Shown here piece by piece: positions 45,728 through 54,884 of a stretch of DNA of 64,000 bases. A program made the translations under genes and the position numbers. The notes beneath the pieces are model-generated. The model saw nothing but the letters and a program-made list of their open reading frames with translations. It searched no databases and was not told the origin of the DNA. The stretch spans positions 248,001 through 312,000 of the forward strand of contig NZ_JAGHRJ010000005.1 of the NCBI RefSeq assembly GCF_017743865.1. The letters run 5' to 3'. The stretch's first letter is position 1. Each line of letters begins with the position of its first letter. The DNA comes from Labrenzia sp. R4_2. Its GTDB lineage: Bacteria > Pseudomonadota > Alphaproteobacteria > Rhizobiales > Stappiaceae.

Positions 45728-46413
45728 TGCCCCATCTCCCGCGACCAGTTGATGGCGTTGACATAGATGCCGAGCGGATTGGCCCGCAGCCGTGCTGCAT
45801 CGCGGGGCGGCTGGATGACGATGGTCAGGATCGCGGTCCAGCGCTCTGTCGCGGATAACTGTCCGTTCTCATAGTGCCGCTCTGTCCAGGCGACGCGGAA
45901 GCTTCCCGGCGAGGCCCGGATGACACTGGAAACCTCGACCGCGATCTGCTGCCTGCCGACCCGGGCGAAGGGATCGTTTGACCGCGCATAGTCGTTGAGC
46001 GCGAGCGCCCCGCGGTCGGTGGTGAACTCATAGGCCCGGAGCCAGTTCTGCCGGACGATGATGGCATCGGCCGGAATGCTGCGGACCTTCTCGATGAACC
46101 GCGCCAGATGAAACGCGATCTGTGGATCGGACGGTTCATAATCGGCGGTGGCGGCCGCTACAACTTGCGCCTCACCAAGCTTGTCCACCTGCACCACCCA
46201 GGGCACGACGGAGCCGTCGACGGTCTGCCAGATGAGTGCCGCGGCAAAACCACCGGAGAGGATGAGAGAGCCGAAGGCCATCAGCCGCCAGTTCTTTGCC
46301 TGAACGCGAGCCGAGCCGATGCGCTCGTCCCAGACCTGGGCGGCCTTCTGGTAGGGCGTTACGGGCTCTGGGGATTTGCCGTAGTGAACGGTAGATCGTT
46401 TGAAGAGGCTCAT
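45724..46413 (-). CDS. trbF: Conjugal transfer protein TrbF (VirB8-like)
   Basis: 229 residues. After a YGKSPEPVTPYQKAAQVWDERIGSA cytoplasmic start there is one membrane helix at about 43-64. A periplasmic VirB8-like domain follows, including WVVQVDKLGEAQVV and FRVAWTERHYENGQL. It is an inner-membrane component of the mating-pair apparatus. It overlaps trbL and trbG. Confidence 0.94.
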   Translation of the reverse strand: MSLFKRSTVHYGKSPEPVTPYQKAAQVWDERIGSARVQAKNWRLMAFGSLILSGGFAAALIWQTVDGSVVPWVVQVDKLGEAQVVAAATADYEPSDPQIAFHLARFIEKVRSIPADAIIVRQNWLRAYEFTTDRGALALNDYARSNDPFARVGRQQIAVEVSSVIRASPGSFRVAWTERHYENGQLSATERWTAILTIVIQPPRDAARLRANPLGIYVNAINWSREMGQ

Positions 46414-47774
46414 GAGCGGTCGCCTGTCTGAAGATTGATGGAAGCACCGCCCCCGTGACTATCGCCCGAACGGACGGCATGAGCGGCTGCGGAAACACCG
46501 TGGGAAAGTTGCTGGGAACGCTTCATGCGTTTTGCCCAGGCCGGCGGGCCATCGGCGGCGGCAGGTACTGCGGGTGCTGGAGACGCAGACGAGGCGTCTG
46601 AACTATCTGTGTTGCCAACCGTGCCGCCCGTTGCCTCGAAGGCCGTCCGGGCTCCGGATTGATGGCTCGCCTGAAAACTTTCCGCTGCCTTTGACTGCAG
46701 TCTTTTGAGCGGCGATGCTGCGGCTCGCGCTCCAGCACTTGCCACAGCACTGATGCCGGAGGCGACACCACTTGTGCCTGATTGCCCGGCCGATCCGAGT
46801 CCGTAGGCTGTTGACGCTCCACCCGCGATGGCAGCACCGCCGCGTGCGGCCGCCGCGGTCCTGGACAAGGCGAGCGCGCCTCCACGAGCTGCCAATCCAG
46901 CAGCCCCTACTCCGGCGACAGCAGCACCGCCAACCGCAAGGCCGGTGCCGACAGCGGATCCTGCACCCAGCTGCGGTCCGCCGGAGACGAGACCGTTCGC
47001 GATGCCTGGACCGAAGATCCCGAGGCCGAGCAGGGACAAAGCCGCAAGCACCACGGCCATCGCCTCGTCGATGGTCGGCGTGATACTGCCGAAACCGGCA
47101 GTGAATTGCGCGAACAGCGTCGAGCCAATGCCGATGATGACGGCCAGCACCAGCACCTTGATGCCGGAAGAGATGACATTGCCGAGCACGCGTTCGGCCA
47201 GAAAGGCTGTCTTGCCGAACAGCCCAAAGGGAATGAGCACAAAACCTGCCAGGGTCGTCAGCTTGAACTCGATCAGGGTGACGAAGAGCTGGATGGAAAG
47301 GATGAAGAAGGCCAGGATGACGAGCGCCCAGGCGAAGAGCAGGCAGGCGATCTGAATGAAGTTCTCGAAAAAGGCGACCCAGCCCATCAGGTCGGAAATC
47401 GACTCCAGCAGCGGCCTTCCGGCATCGAGACCCACCTGCGCCACCTTGCCCGGGCGCACCAGATCGGCGGCGGAAAATCCGGTGCCGGAGGCCATCAGGC
47501 CGAGCCCGGCAAAGCTCTCGAAGACGATCCGTGCGAGATTGTTCCAGTTGCCGATCAGATAAGCGAAGATGCCGACAAACAGCGTCTTCTTCACAAGACG
47601 GGCAATGATGTCGTCCTCGGCGCCCCAGGACCAGAAGAGCGCGGCCAGCGTCACATCGATGACGATGAGCGTTGTCGCGATAAAGGCGACCTCACCACCG
47701 AGCAGACCGAAGCCGCTGTCGATGTAGCTGGTGAAGACCCCGAGGAAGTTGTCGATGACACCCGTGCCGCCCAT
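46410..47774 (-). CDS. trbL: P-type conjugative transfer protein TrbL (VirB6-like)
   Basis: 454 residues. Six or more hydrophobic helices lie in the first 280 residues (GVIDNFLGVFTSYIDSGF start, VTLAALFWSWGAED, FKLTTLAGFVLIPFGLFGKTAFLAERVLGNV). A Gly/Ala-rich low-complexity stretch and a hydrophilic, probably disordered tail with QTGDRS follow. It forms the inner-membrane channel. The low-complexity middle is normal for the family. Confidence 0.94.
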   Translation of the reverse strand: MGGTGVIDNFLGVFTSYIDSGFGLLGGEVAFIATTLIVIDVTLAALFWSWGAEDDIIARLVKKTLFVGIFAYLIGNWNNLARIVFESFAGLGLMASGTGFSAADLVRPGKVAQVGLDAGRPLLESISDLMGWVAFFENFIQIACLLFAWALVILAFFILSIQLFVTLIEFKLTTLAGFVLIPFGLFGKTAFLAERVLGNVISSGIKVLVLAVIIGIGSTLFAQFTAGFGSITPTIDEAMAVVLAALSLLGLGIFGPGIANGLVSGGPQLGAGSAVGTGLAVGGAAVAGVGAAGLAARGGALALSRTAAAARGGAAIAGGASTAYGLGSAGQSGTSGVASGISAVASAGARAAASPLKRLQSKAAESFQASHQSGARTAFEATGGTVGNTDSSDASSASPAPAVPAAADGPPAWAKRMKRSQQLSHGVSAAAHAVRSGDSHGGGASINLQTGDRS

Positions 47775-47777
47775 GGA

Positions 47778-48050
47778 TCAACGTCCCTCGCCGGTTCGAG
47801 GACCCCGACCGAGAAACCGGTCCCGGCTCTGCTGCCAGGTTGCCAGACAGTCTTGGTCATCGACCGCAGCTCTGCCCATCTGCTGACAGCGGCGCAGATC
47901 GGCACGCACAGTATCGTCGGAAGGCTGTGTAGCCGGCGCAGTCAGCTTGGGCGCCGGATCGTCCTTGCGGGACATCTCGATCAGGCTCGCGGTGATGGCG
48001 ATTGCAACAAAAACGATTGCTGCCAACCGGGCCAGCATCCTGCCGTCCAT
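47778..48050 (-). CDS. TrbK-alt-like entry-exclusion-type protein
   Basis: 90 residues with one N-terminal membrane segment (MLARLAAIVFVAIAITASLIE) and a short soluble part containing DLRRCQQMGRAAVDDQDCLATWQQSRDRFLG, with two conserved Cys. This is the pattern of the small proteins between trbJ and trbL called TrbK-alt. A role in entry exclusion is by analogy only. Confidence 0.8.
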   Translation of the reverse strand: MDGRMLARLAAIVFVAIAITASLIEMSRKDDPAPKLTAPATQPSDDTVRADLRRCQQMGRAAVDDQDCLATWQQSRDRFLGRGPRTGEGR

Positions 48051-48070
48051 GGAAAATTCCTCCCGAAAGA

Positions 48071-48826
48071 TCAGTTATTGAACATGCGCGCGTTGCCGGG
48101 CTGGTAGCCGGAGCCCGGCGACAGGAAGCGCTGGCGTTGGATGCGGCCTTGTTCGGCCGCGGCCGTTCGTTCCGCTTCACTCAAGGCGATCGCCCGGCCA
48201 TTGGCAGCGACGACTGCGGTGAGGTCGGAAAGCTGCTGCGCCTGGAGCGCGAGGAGCTGGTTGCCGGCCTGGGCTGTCTGAAGTGCTCCGGTCGCCCCCT
48301 GGCTCTGTCCGATCAGCGCGGACATCTGCGCGCGGTTGGTCTCGATATTGCCGACGACGCCGGCCTGCACGCGCAGGGCGTCCTGAAGGCCGCCGACCGT
48401 GTTCTGCCAGCGGCTACGCGCACCGGCGACCAGCTGCTGTTCGCTCGCGCTCAGATCGATATTGCCGTATTGCTGCTGGAACAGCTGATCGATCTGCTGG
48501 ACGTCGAAAGCGATGTTCTGAGCCTCCTCAAGAAGCTGCTGCGTCCTCTGCACGGATTGCTGGAGCTGCTGCAAAGCCGAATAAGGAAGGCTGGCCAGAT
48601 TGCGAGCCTGGTTGATCAGCATCTGCGCTTCGTTCTGAAGCTGGACGATCTGGTTGTTGATCTGCTCCAGCGTCCGTGCCGCCGTCAGCACATTCTGGGC
48701 ATAGTTCGACGGATCGAACACGACACGCCAGGCAAAAGCCGGCGGGGCGAACGTGACAGAGCTGAGAAATGGCGCACTCAGAATTGCGGCAGCAGCGACA
48801 ACGGCACGGGATCGGCGGAACGTCAT
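48071..48826 (-). CDS. trbJ: P-type conjugative transfer protein TrbJ (VirB5-like)
   Basis: 251 residues from the ATG at 48826, which overlaps the trbE stop; the frame extends to 48874 inside trbE. A signal peptide (MTFRRSRAVVAAAAIL to APPAFA) is followed by VFDPSNYAQNVLTAARTLEQINNQIVQLQNEAQML. Long Gln-rich coiled-coil helices make up the rest. It is a periplasmic, probably pilus-associated component. Confidence 0.94.
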   Translation of the reverse strand: MTFRRSRAVVAAAAILSAPFLSSVTFAPPAFAWRVVFDPSNYAQNVLTAARTLEQINNQIVQLQNEAQMLINQARNLASLPYSALQQLQQSVQRTQQLLEEAQNIAFDVQQIDQLFQQQYGNIDLSASEQQLVAGARSRWQNTVGGLQDALRVQAGVVGNIETNRAQMSALIGQSQGATGALQTAQAGNQLLALQAQQLSDLTAVVAANGRAIALSEAERTAAAEQGRIQRQRFLSPGSGYQPGNARMFNN

Positions 48827-51255
48827 GAGGAGGTCTCCAGGTTGGTGAGGTCGGGGATCAGATCGGCCGCCCACGGAAGACCGCGGTGCCGCAGCCAGGC
48901 ATCGAGGAAACCTTCACGGCTGTTAGCCGCGAGAATGCCGGCAATGACTGTCTGATCGGTCTTCGAGGCGGTCGCGCAAAGGGCCAGCGCGACTTCGGAC
49001 AAGCCCAGTTCAAAGAGCCGGTTGCCGCGCCGGGACTGACAGTAATAGTCGCGCTTGGGTGTCGCCCGCGCGAGGATCTCAATCTGGCGGTCGTTGAGAC
49101 CGAAACGGCGATAGGTTCCGGCAATCTGCGGCTCGATTGCGCGTTCGTTCGGCAGCAGGAGCCGTGTCGGGCAGCTCTCGATAATGGCTGGCGCAATAGC
49201 AGAGCCGTCGATGTCGGACAGAGACTGCGTGGCAAAGACGACGGAGGCGTTCTTCTTGCGAAGGGTCTTCAGCCATTCCCGGAGCTGACCCGCAAAACCC
49301 TGGTCGTCGAGCGCCAGCCAGCCTTCATCGATGATGATCAGGGTGGGCGATCCGTCTAGCCGATCCTCGATCCGGTGGAACAGATAGGCGAGCACGGCGG
49401 GTGCCGCACCGGTCCCGATCAGCCCCTCGGTCTCGAAGGCCTGAACGCTGCTTGAGCCCAGGTTCTCGCCTTCCGCATCGAGCAGCCGGCCATGGGCCCC
49501 GCCGATGCAATAGGGACGCATGGCCTGTTTGAGATCGTTGGACTGGAGCAGTACGGAAAGTCCGGTGAGCGTTCGCTCGCCTACCGGCGCGGAGGCAAGC
49601 GACGTCAGCGCCGTCCAGATATGCTCCTTGACGTCCGGGTTGACGGTGACGCCTTCGCGCATGAGGATGGCAGCGATCCAGTCGGCGGACCAGGAGCGCT
49701 CGGCGGCGGCATCGATCCGGGCAAGAGGCTGCAGCGATACGTCTCGGCCTTCGGTGAGGCCGCCGCCGAGATCATGCCAGTCACCGCCCATGGCGAGGCT
49801 CGCTGCACGGATCGATCCCCCGAAATCGAAGGCGAATACCCGGGAGTTCCTATAACGCCGGAACTGCAGTGCCATCAGCGCCAAGAGGACGGACTTGCCC
49901 GCCCCTGTCGGGCCGACGACCAGCGTATGGCCGACATCGCCGACATGAAGGGAAAACCGGAACGGGGTCGAGCCTTCCGTCTTGCCGTAGAGCAAGGGAG
50001 GAGACGAAAGATGCTCGTCCCGCTCCGGCCCCGCCCACACCGCACTTGAGGGGATCATGTGGGCGAGATTGAGAGTTGAGATCGGTGGCTGGCGGACATT
50101 GGCATAGACGTGCCCCGGCAGGCTGCCCAGCCAAGCGTCGACTGCGTTGATAGTCTCCGGCAGACACGTGAAATCTCGGCCCTGCATGACCTTATCCACG
50201 AGCCGCAGCTTCTCGTCGGCGATTTTGCTGTCCGTATCCCAGACCGTGACGGTCGCCGTGACATAAGCGATGCCGGCATGGTCCGCGCCGAGTTCCTGCA
50301 GTGCCAGGTCGGCATCAGCCGCCTTGTTCGCGGCGTCGGTGTCGACGAGTGCCGACTGCTCGTTGGTCATCACCTCCTTCAGGATCGCGGCGATGGATTT
50401 GCGCTTGGCAAACCACTGGCGCCGGATCCGGGTCAGGAGTTTTGTTGCGTCCGTCTTGTCCAACAAAATCGCGCGGGTTGACCAGCGATAGGGAAAGGCC
50501 AGCCGGTTGAGGTCGTCAAGCAGACCGGGCGTGGTCGCCGTCGGAAACCCGGAAATCGTCAGGACCCGCAGATGCTTGTCTCCGAGCCTTGGCTCCAGGC
50601 CGCCGGCAAGCGGCTGATCCGCAAGCAGTGCATCCAGATAGACCGGTGTCTCCGGCACGCGAACAGTGTGCCGGTTGGTCGAGACCGCCGAATGCAAATA
50701 GGTCAGCGTCCCGGCGTCATCGAGCCAGACGCATTCGGGCATGAAAGCGTCGATCAGCTGAAGGATCCGGTCGGTACGGTCGATGAAACCGGTAAGCACC
50801 TCCTGCGGGTTGATGTCATTCGTCTCCCTGCCTTCGAACAACCAACGTTCCGTGCGAGCGGCCTCTTCGGCTGGCGGCAGATAGGTGAAGGTCAGAAAAT
50901 AGCTCGACTCGAAATGCGCACCGGCTTCTTCAAAACTTGCCTTGCGCTCCGCGTCGACCAGTGCGGAGGCCACATCCGGAAAGCTGCTGTCAGGGTAGTG
51001 ATTGGCAGCATGACGCTGTGCCTCGACAAAGATGGCCCATCCGGACCCGAGACGGCGGAAGGCATTGTTGAGACGGCCGGTAACCGCGACGAGTTCGGCA
51101 GGAACGGCGCTGTCGAGATCCGGTCCACGGAAACGGGTTGTTCGCTGGAAGCTGCCGTCCTTGTTAAGCACCACGCCCTTCTCGACCAGCGCTGTCCAGG
51201 GCAGATAGTCGGCAAGGCGGCAGTTACGCGTGCGGTATTCGGCGAGGTTCATCAT
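48823..51255 (-). CDS. trbE: Conjugal transfer ATPase TrbE (VirB4-like)
   Basis: 810 residues. The CagE/TrbE/VirB N-terminal domain (NLAEYRTRNCRLADYLPW, VVLNKDGSFQRTTRFRGPDLDS) precedes the ATPase with Walker A VVGPTGAGKS near residue 450 and Walker B LIIIDEGWLAL near 645. The ending QLREWLKTLRKKNASVVFATQSLSDID is also typical. It energises pilus assembly and DNA transfer from the inner membrane. Full length for the family. Confidence 0.96.
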   Translation of the reverse strand: MMNLAEYRTRNCRLADYLPWTALVEKGVVLNKDGSFQRTTRFRGPDLDSAVPAELVAVTGRLNNAFRRLGSGWAIFVEAQRHAANHYPDSSFPDVASALVDAERKASFEEAGAHFESSYFLTFTYLPPAEEAARTERWLFEGRETNDINPQEVLTGFIDRTDRILQLIDAFMPECVWLDDAGTLTYLHSAVSTNRHTVRVPETPVYLDALLADQPLAGGLEPRLGDKHLRVLTISGFPTATTPGLLDDLNRLAFPYRWSTRAILLDKTDATKLLTRIRRQWFAKRKSIAAILKEVMTNEQSALVDTDAANKAADADLALQELGADHAGIAYVTATVTVWDTDSKIADEKLRLVDKVMQGRDFTCLPETINAVDAWLGSLPGHVYANVRQPPISTLNLAHMIPSSAVWAGPERDEHLSSPPLLYGKTEGSTPFRFSLHVGDVGHTLVVGPTGAGKSVLLALMALQFRRYRNSRVFAFDFGGSIRAASLAMGGDWHDLGGGLTEGRDVSLQPLARIDAAAERSWSADWIAAILMREGVTVNPDVKEHIWTALTSLASAPVGERTLTGLSVLLQSNDLKQAMRPYCIGGAHGRLLDAEGENLGSSSVQAFETEGLIGTGAAPAVLAYLFHRIEDRLDGSPTLIIIDEGWLALDDQGFAGQLREWLKTLRKKNASVVFATQSLSDIDGSAIAPAIIESCPTRLLLPNERAIEPQIAGTYRRFGLNDRQIEILARATPKRDYYCQSRRGNRLFELGLSEVALALCATASKTDQTVIAGILAANSREGFLDAWLRHRGLPWAADLIPDLTNLETSS

Positions 51256-51270
51256 CGGCAGGGCCTCCGC

Positions 51271-51552
51271 TCACACGCTCAGATGTGCGGGAAAGCGCAG
51301 ATGCCGGCGACCGACCTCGGCGAAGAGCGGATCGTGCTTTGCGGCCCAGACCGCGGCCAGATGCCCAATCAGCCAGATGGCAAGCCCAACGAGCCAGAGG
51401 CGCAGACCGAGACCGACGGCCCCTGCCAAAGTGCCGTTCAGGATCGCGATTGCCCGAGGCGCGCCTCCGAGCAGGATCGGCTCGCTCAAGGACCGGTGCA
51501 CCGCCACCGTGAAACCCGGCACCTGATCACGATGTTCGAAGGTCTCCGCCAT
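51271..51552 (-). CDS. trbD: Conjugal transfer protein TrbD (VirB3-like)
   Basis: 93 residues from the ATG at 51552, which shares a base with the trbC stop. The start MAETFEHRDQVPGFTVAVHRS and two adjacent hydrophobic stretches (about 45-75) are the TrbD pattern. It is a small inner-membrane component. The ORF continues upstream through trbC in another frame; that part is not real. Confidence 0.92.
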   Translation of the reverse strand: MAETFEHRDQVPGFTVAVHRSLSEPILLGGAPRAIAILNGTLAGAVGLGLRLWLVGLAIWLIGHLAAVWAAKHDPLFAEVGRRHLRFPAHLSV

Positions 51553-51884
51553 CAGACAAGCGCCCCGCCACCGAAGGAGAAGAACGACAGGAAGAAGGAA
51601 CTGGCGGCGAAGGCAATCGACAGGCCGAAGACGATCTGGATCAGGCGGCGGAAGCCGCCGGACGTATCGCCGAAGGCCAGCGACAGGCCCGTCACGATGA
51701 TGACGATCACCGCGACGATCTTGGCGACCGGGCCCTCTATGGATTCCAGGATCGACTGCAGTGGCGCTTCCCAGGGCATGGAGGATCCGGCAGCGTGGGC
51801 GGCAGGAACCGCGAGCAGGCTGATATGAAGCACAGCGACGGCAGTCGCGATAGGACGACGTGTACGAAGGATGGTCCGGATCAT
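51552..51884 (-). CDS. trbC: Conjugal transfer pilin TrbC (VirB2-like)
   Basis: 110 residues with a long signal-like N-terminus ending near AHAAGSSMPWEAPL and two hydrophobic helices at about 52-70 and 82-104. This fits a processed conjugative pilin; maturation by a TraF-type peptidase, encoded at 59605, is the usual partner. It overlaps trbB and trbD. Confidence 0.92.
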   Translation of the reverse strand: MIRTILRTRRPIATAVAVLHISLLAVPAAHAAGSSMPWEAPLQSILESIEGPVAKIVAVIVIIVTGLSLAFGDTSGGFRRLIQIVFGLSIAFAASSFFLSFFSFGGGALV

Positions 51885-52873
51885 GGATGATCTCCTGAAT
51901 GGGAGGAAGTTGTGGGAACGGCCGGGGAAACGCGGTAGTCGCCGTCGGGACCAAAGCCCTCGACGCGGGCGAGCTCCACGAGACGCCGCTGCGAACCGCG
52001 GCCTGCTAGGACGGCAATGAGGTCGATCGTCTCCGCGATCAGGGCACGTGGAACGGTGACGACGGCTTCCTGGATGAGTTGCTCGAGCCGGAGCAGGGCC
52101 CCGATGGCGGAACCGGCGTGGATCGTGCCGATGCCGCCGGGATGTCCGGTTCCCCAGGCCTTCAGGAGGTCCAGGGCCTCAGGTCCGCGCACCTCGCCGA
52201 TCGGGATGCGATCAGGGCGGAGGCGGAGGGACGATCTGACGAGATCGGACAGCGAGGCGATGCCGTCCTTGGTGCGCATGGCAACGAGATTAGGGGCCGC
52301 ACACTGAAGCTCGCAGGTGTCCTCGATGAGGATCACACGGTCGGAAGTTTTGGCGACTTCGGCCAGAAGCGCGTTGGTCAGCGTGGTCTTGCCGGTGCTG
52401 GTTCCGCCGGCGACGAGAATGTTTGCGCGTGTCGCGACGCCCGAGCGGAGTGTCTCGGCCTGTGCCGGCGTCATGATCCTGGCGGCAACGTAGTCCTCAA
52501 GGGTAAAAACAGCGACGGCGGGCTTGCGGATGGCGAAGGTGGGTGCGGCAACGACAGGAGGAAGAAGGCCCTCGAACCGTTCTCCCGTCTCGGGGAGTTC
52601 GGCCGAAACACGCGGCGCAGCGTGGTGCACCTCAACGCCGACATGGTGCGCGACCAGGCGCACGATGCGTTCGCCGTCGGCCGGTGACAACCACTCTTCG
52701 GTTCCGGTGAGACCTTCGGAGAGGCGGTCAATCCAGACACGCCCGTCCGGGTTCAGCATCACCTCGATTACGGCAGGATCTTCCAGAAGACGGGTGATCG
52801 CGGACCCGAGCGCCGTGCGGAGCATACGTGCGCCGCGTGCCTGGCCTTCCGGATTTTGATGTGATGGTGCCAT
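51881..52873 (-). CDS. trbB: P-type conjugative transfer ATPase TrbB (VirB11-like)
   Basis: 330 residues. The N-terminal domain holds [19 protein letters not shown]. The ATPase has Walker [15 protein letters not shown] near 160, the [12 protein letters not shown] region, [31 protein letters not shown] and the GTIHAGSA His box. It is a hexameric motor of the secretion channel. First gene of the trb operon; in relatives copG lies directly upstream, here it is 1.57 kb away. Confidence 0.96.
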   Translation of the reverse strand: MAPSHQNPEGQARGARMLRTALGSAITRLLEDPAVIEVMLNPDGRVWIDRLSEGLTGTEEWLSPADGERIVRLVAHHVGVEVHHAAPRVSAELPETGERFEGLLPPVVAAPTFAIRKPAVAVFTLEDYVAARIMTPAQAETLRSGVATRANILVAGGTSTGKTTLTNALLAEVAKTSDRVILIEDTCELQCAAPNLVAMRTKDGIASLSDLVRSSLRLRPDRIPIGEVRGPEALDLLKAWGTGHPGGIGTIHAGSAIGALLRLEQLIQEAVVTVPRALIAETIDLIAVLAGRGSQRRLVELARVEGFGPDGDYRVSPAVPTTSSHSGDHP

Positions 52874-53349
52874 GGGATCCCCGTTGATGCCGGGGATGGC
52901 AGGAATGCCCCCAGACGGGGATGATTAAAAGAACCTGATTTTGGAGAGGTTCAATAGCTGTTTAACGGAGGAGTAGTGTGGCGTGCAAAGACAGGAAAAT
53001 GGCGGCGGGGCTATCGCTGACAAGTCCTTTTAGAGTTCTTGTAAACGACCGTCTCGGGGCCGGGAGGCGACAGGTAGGTTTGGCCTCGCCAATAAACGAA
53101 GCGGACATTCGCGCTTGGGAGGCGCATAGTAGCAATCGGCCCATTGCTGTCATTTGTGACGTGACCAATGAAAGTCAGCTTTCCAGAATTTGCATCAGAA
53201 ACCTGTCGCAAAAGTCGGGCACAAAATATCGACTTTTGCGCCCGACTTTTGCGACAAAAATACCGAAGGCTTTTCAATCGGTCCGGTTCTACTGCAAAAA
53301 CCAGGAGTTCTGCGACAATCCAGGGTGGTGGGCGGAGATTCGAGGATAT
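52874..53349. other. Intergenic region upstream of trbB
   Basis: About 480 bases that should contain the trb operon promoter near 52880-52960. The rest is part of the inserted segment and includes the 17-bp inverted repeat at 53204. Overlapping frames on both strands show no recognisable domain. Confidence 0.5.
53204..53256. repeat. 17-bp perfect inverted repeat (TGTCGCAAAAGTCGGGC)
   Basis: Arms at 53204-53220 and 53240-53256 are exact complements with a 19-base spacer that itself contains GACTTTTGC, so the motif occurs about three times. No T-run follows on either strand, so it is not a standard terminator. Related TTTTGCGAC motifs recur at 54139-54214 on the other side of the VOC gene. Confidence 0.85.
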
Positions 53350-53997
53350 TCAGTCGGCCGGACCAGCAAACAGTATGAGATTTCCGTCTGGGTCCAGAAC
53401 AATGAAATTTCGAGCACCCCAAGGTTCTTTCTTAAGCGTCTGGTGAAAATCCACTCCGGAGGCTTGGAAATCCAGAAAGAGTTGCTTGATCTCGCTTGCG
53501 GTATCGACCGTAATTGAGGCGGAGAGCAGATGTTCGCGTTCTCGTATATCATCAACAAACACAGGTTCGCAGACCAGCCGAAGCGCGAGCTGCGCTTTGT
53601 TACGTTTAACCTGTCCGTAGAACGGTGGGTCCCCATAAACGAAGTCGATTGCAAAGCCGAGTTTGTCCGCGAAAAAGTCACACGACGCATTGATGTCGGA
53701 GACGAACAGTTGCGCGGAGGTGGAACTCAGAACGGGGCGAGGTGCAGTCTGTTTGCTTTGAGTGGTCATGGCATGGGCTCCGGACTTGAGCGCCTGCCAT
53801 CCCTCGAATCCCAATTGACGTGCGACAAGTTCTTGCGCGTCCATTAGCTTGAAGCTGGATTCAAGTATCTGAGTATCGTTGAGGTGCTGAAATCGTGGCA
53901 AAGCAGCCCTGATTTGGGCCGCCACCGGATAGTATCGCTCGCGATGCCAGCGCAAATACTGCTTGGCTTGCTTCTTAAAGTTTTCGAGGTTTGGCAT
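53350..53997 (-). CDS. Glyoxalase/VOC-superfamily protein with N-terminal helical domain
   Basis: 215 residues. The first 75 residues (MPNLENFKKQAKQYLRWHRERYY, then FKLMDAQELVARQLGFEGWQALKSG) form a helical module often seen before glyoxalase domains. Residues about 88-213 are one VOC domain (AQLFVSDINASCDFFADKLGF to LDPDGNLILFAGP). Function may be bleomycin-like drug binding, a lyase or a dioxygenase; it cannot be resolved. It interrupts the usual copG-trbB adjacency and is flanked by TGTCGC-type repeats, so looks like inserted cargo. Confidence 0.8.
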   Translation of the reverse strand: MPNLENFKKQAKQYLRWHRERYYPVAAQIRAALPRFQHLNDTQILESSFKLMDAQELVARQLGFEGWQALKSGAHAMTTQSKQTAPRPVLSSTSAQLFVSDINASCDFFADKLGFAIDFVYGDPPFYGQVKRNKAQLALRLVCEPVFVDDIREREHLLSASITVDTASEIKQLFLDFQASGVDFHQTLKKEPWGARNFIVLDPDGNLILFAGPAD

Positions 53998-54446
53998 AGG
54001 CGCTACCTTTGAAGTTCGCAGGCGGGCATTGCCCAGTCGGCCCGGAGCCGGTGCACCCTACGTAGCGCGCAATATCACTATCGCAAAATTCACGTGAGAT
54101 TGTCAAGAACCACACTCTAGTAGCTCTCGGCGATCTTCTGTCGCGAAAGTCCCGAGTTTTGTAGCGATTGCGCGCCTGATATTTGCGACGCCGCAAAATA
54201 GATACTTTTGCGACGATTGGACGGACCTCTTTCGCGAACCCGCCATTCGATCACCCCGCAACGAACGGCTGCTTTCAGGGCTAAGCTAAGAATAGGCGAA
54301 CGACAGAAACGGGGACGCTTTTCTGCCTGTCATCTTAAGCATATTTCCCCGTTGTCAAATGGTACAAGAGCATGCTGCGAGGACGCGTCGAGATCGAAAC
54401 GCAACACCCTTTCAAACCCGGGCGCGGCTACCCTTGTTGGACAGCC
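53998..54446. other. Intergenic region with further TTTTGCGAC-type repeats
   Basis: About 450 bases between the VOC gene and copG. At 54139-54214 it carries TGTCGCGAAAGTCCCGAG, TTTGCGACG and CTTTTGCGACG, related to the inverted repeat at 53204. No coding sequence is recognised. Confidence 0.5.
54139..54214. repeat. Degenerate TGTCGC(A/G)AAAGTC / TTTTGCGAC motif cluster
   Basis: Three or four imperfect copies in both orientations: TGTCGCGAAAGTC at 54139, TTTGCGACG near 54182 and TTTTGCGACG near 54206. They resemble one arm of the 53204 repeat. They could be recombinase sites or ends of an inserted module. Confidence 0.5.
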
Positions 54447-54884
54447 CTAATCTGACTCGCCTGGAGCATCCTCTGCAATCTCTTGCCTGAGCTTAGGCCC
54501 CTTGGCCAATCGTCTCCCAAGCGCAGTGACGAAGGTATCGTACCGTTCTCCAGCCTTGGCGCGCGCGGCCTGTGCGGTCGGTTTCGGTAGCGCAGGTGTT
54601 GTCGCAAGCCAGAAGCGAACGAATATGGCGAGTGTCTCGACAGAAATCCCGAGATCGCGCTCCAACCTGGTCAACCGCCGGTCGATCTGGTCGAGGCGTT
54701 TGGTGATAGCCGCCTCGCGTCGCTCATCTGCGTCCGGCGACAAAAAGGACGCAATGGCAGCCTCGACGACCAATGACTGCGAGAGGTCCCGGCGCGCAGC
54801 GTAATCGGACAGCATCTTCATGACGTCCTGGTCGAGATAGGCAGAAATCTGGGCCTTCTTCTTGCGAGCTGCCATTGCCGTCAA
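54447..54884 (-). CDS. CopG-family ribbon-helix-helix protein of the tra locus
   Basis: 145 residues. An N-terminal ribbon-helix-helix (KKKAQISAYLDQDVMKMLSDYAARRDLSQSLVVEAAI) is followed by a coiled-coil (AITKRLDQIDRRLTRLERD) and a tail ending GPKLRQEIAEDAPGES. Such proteins sit between traG and trbB in these ICEs and probably regulate transfer genes or relaxosome assembly. The start overlaps the traG stop by four bases. Confidence 0.88.
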   Translation of the reverse strand: MTAMAARKKKAQISAYLDQDVMKMLSDYAARRDLSQSLVVEAAIASFLSPDADERREAAITKRLDQIDRRLTRLERDLGISVETLAIFVRFWLATTPALPKPTAQAARAKAGERYDTFVTALGRRLAKGPKLRQEIAEDAPGESD

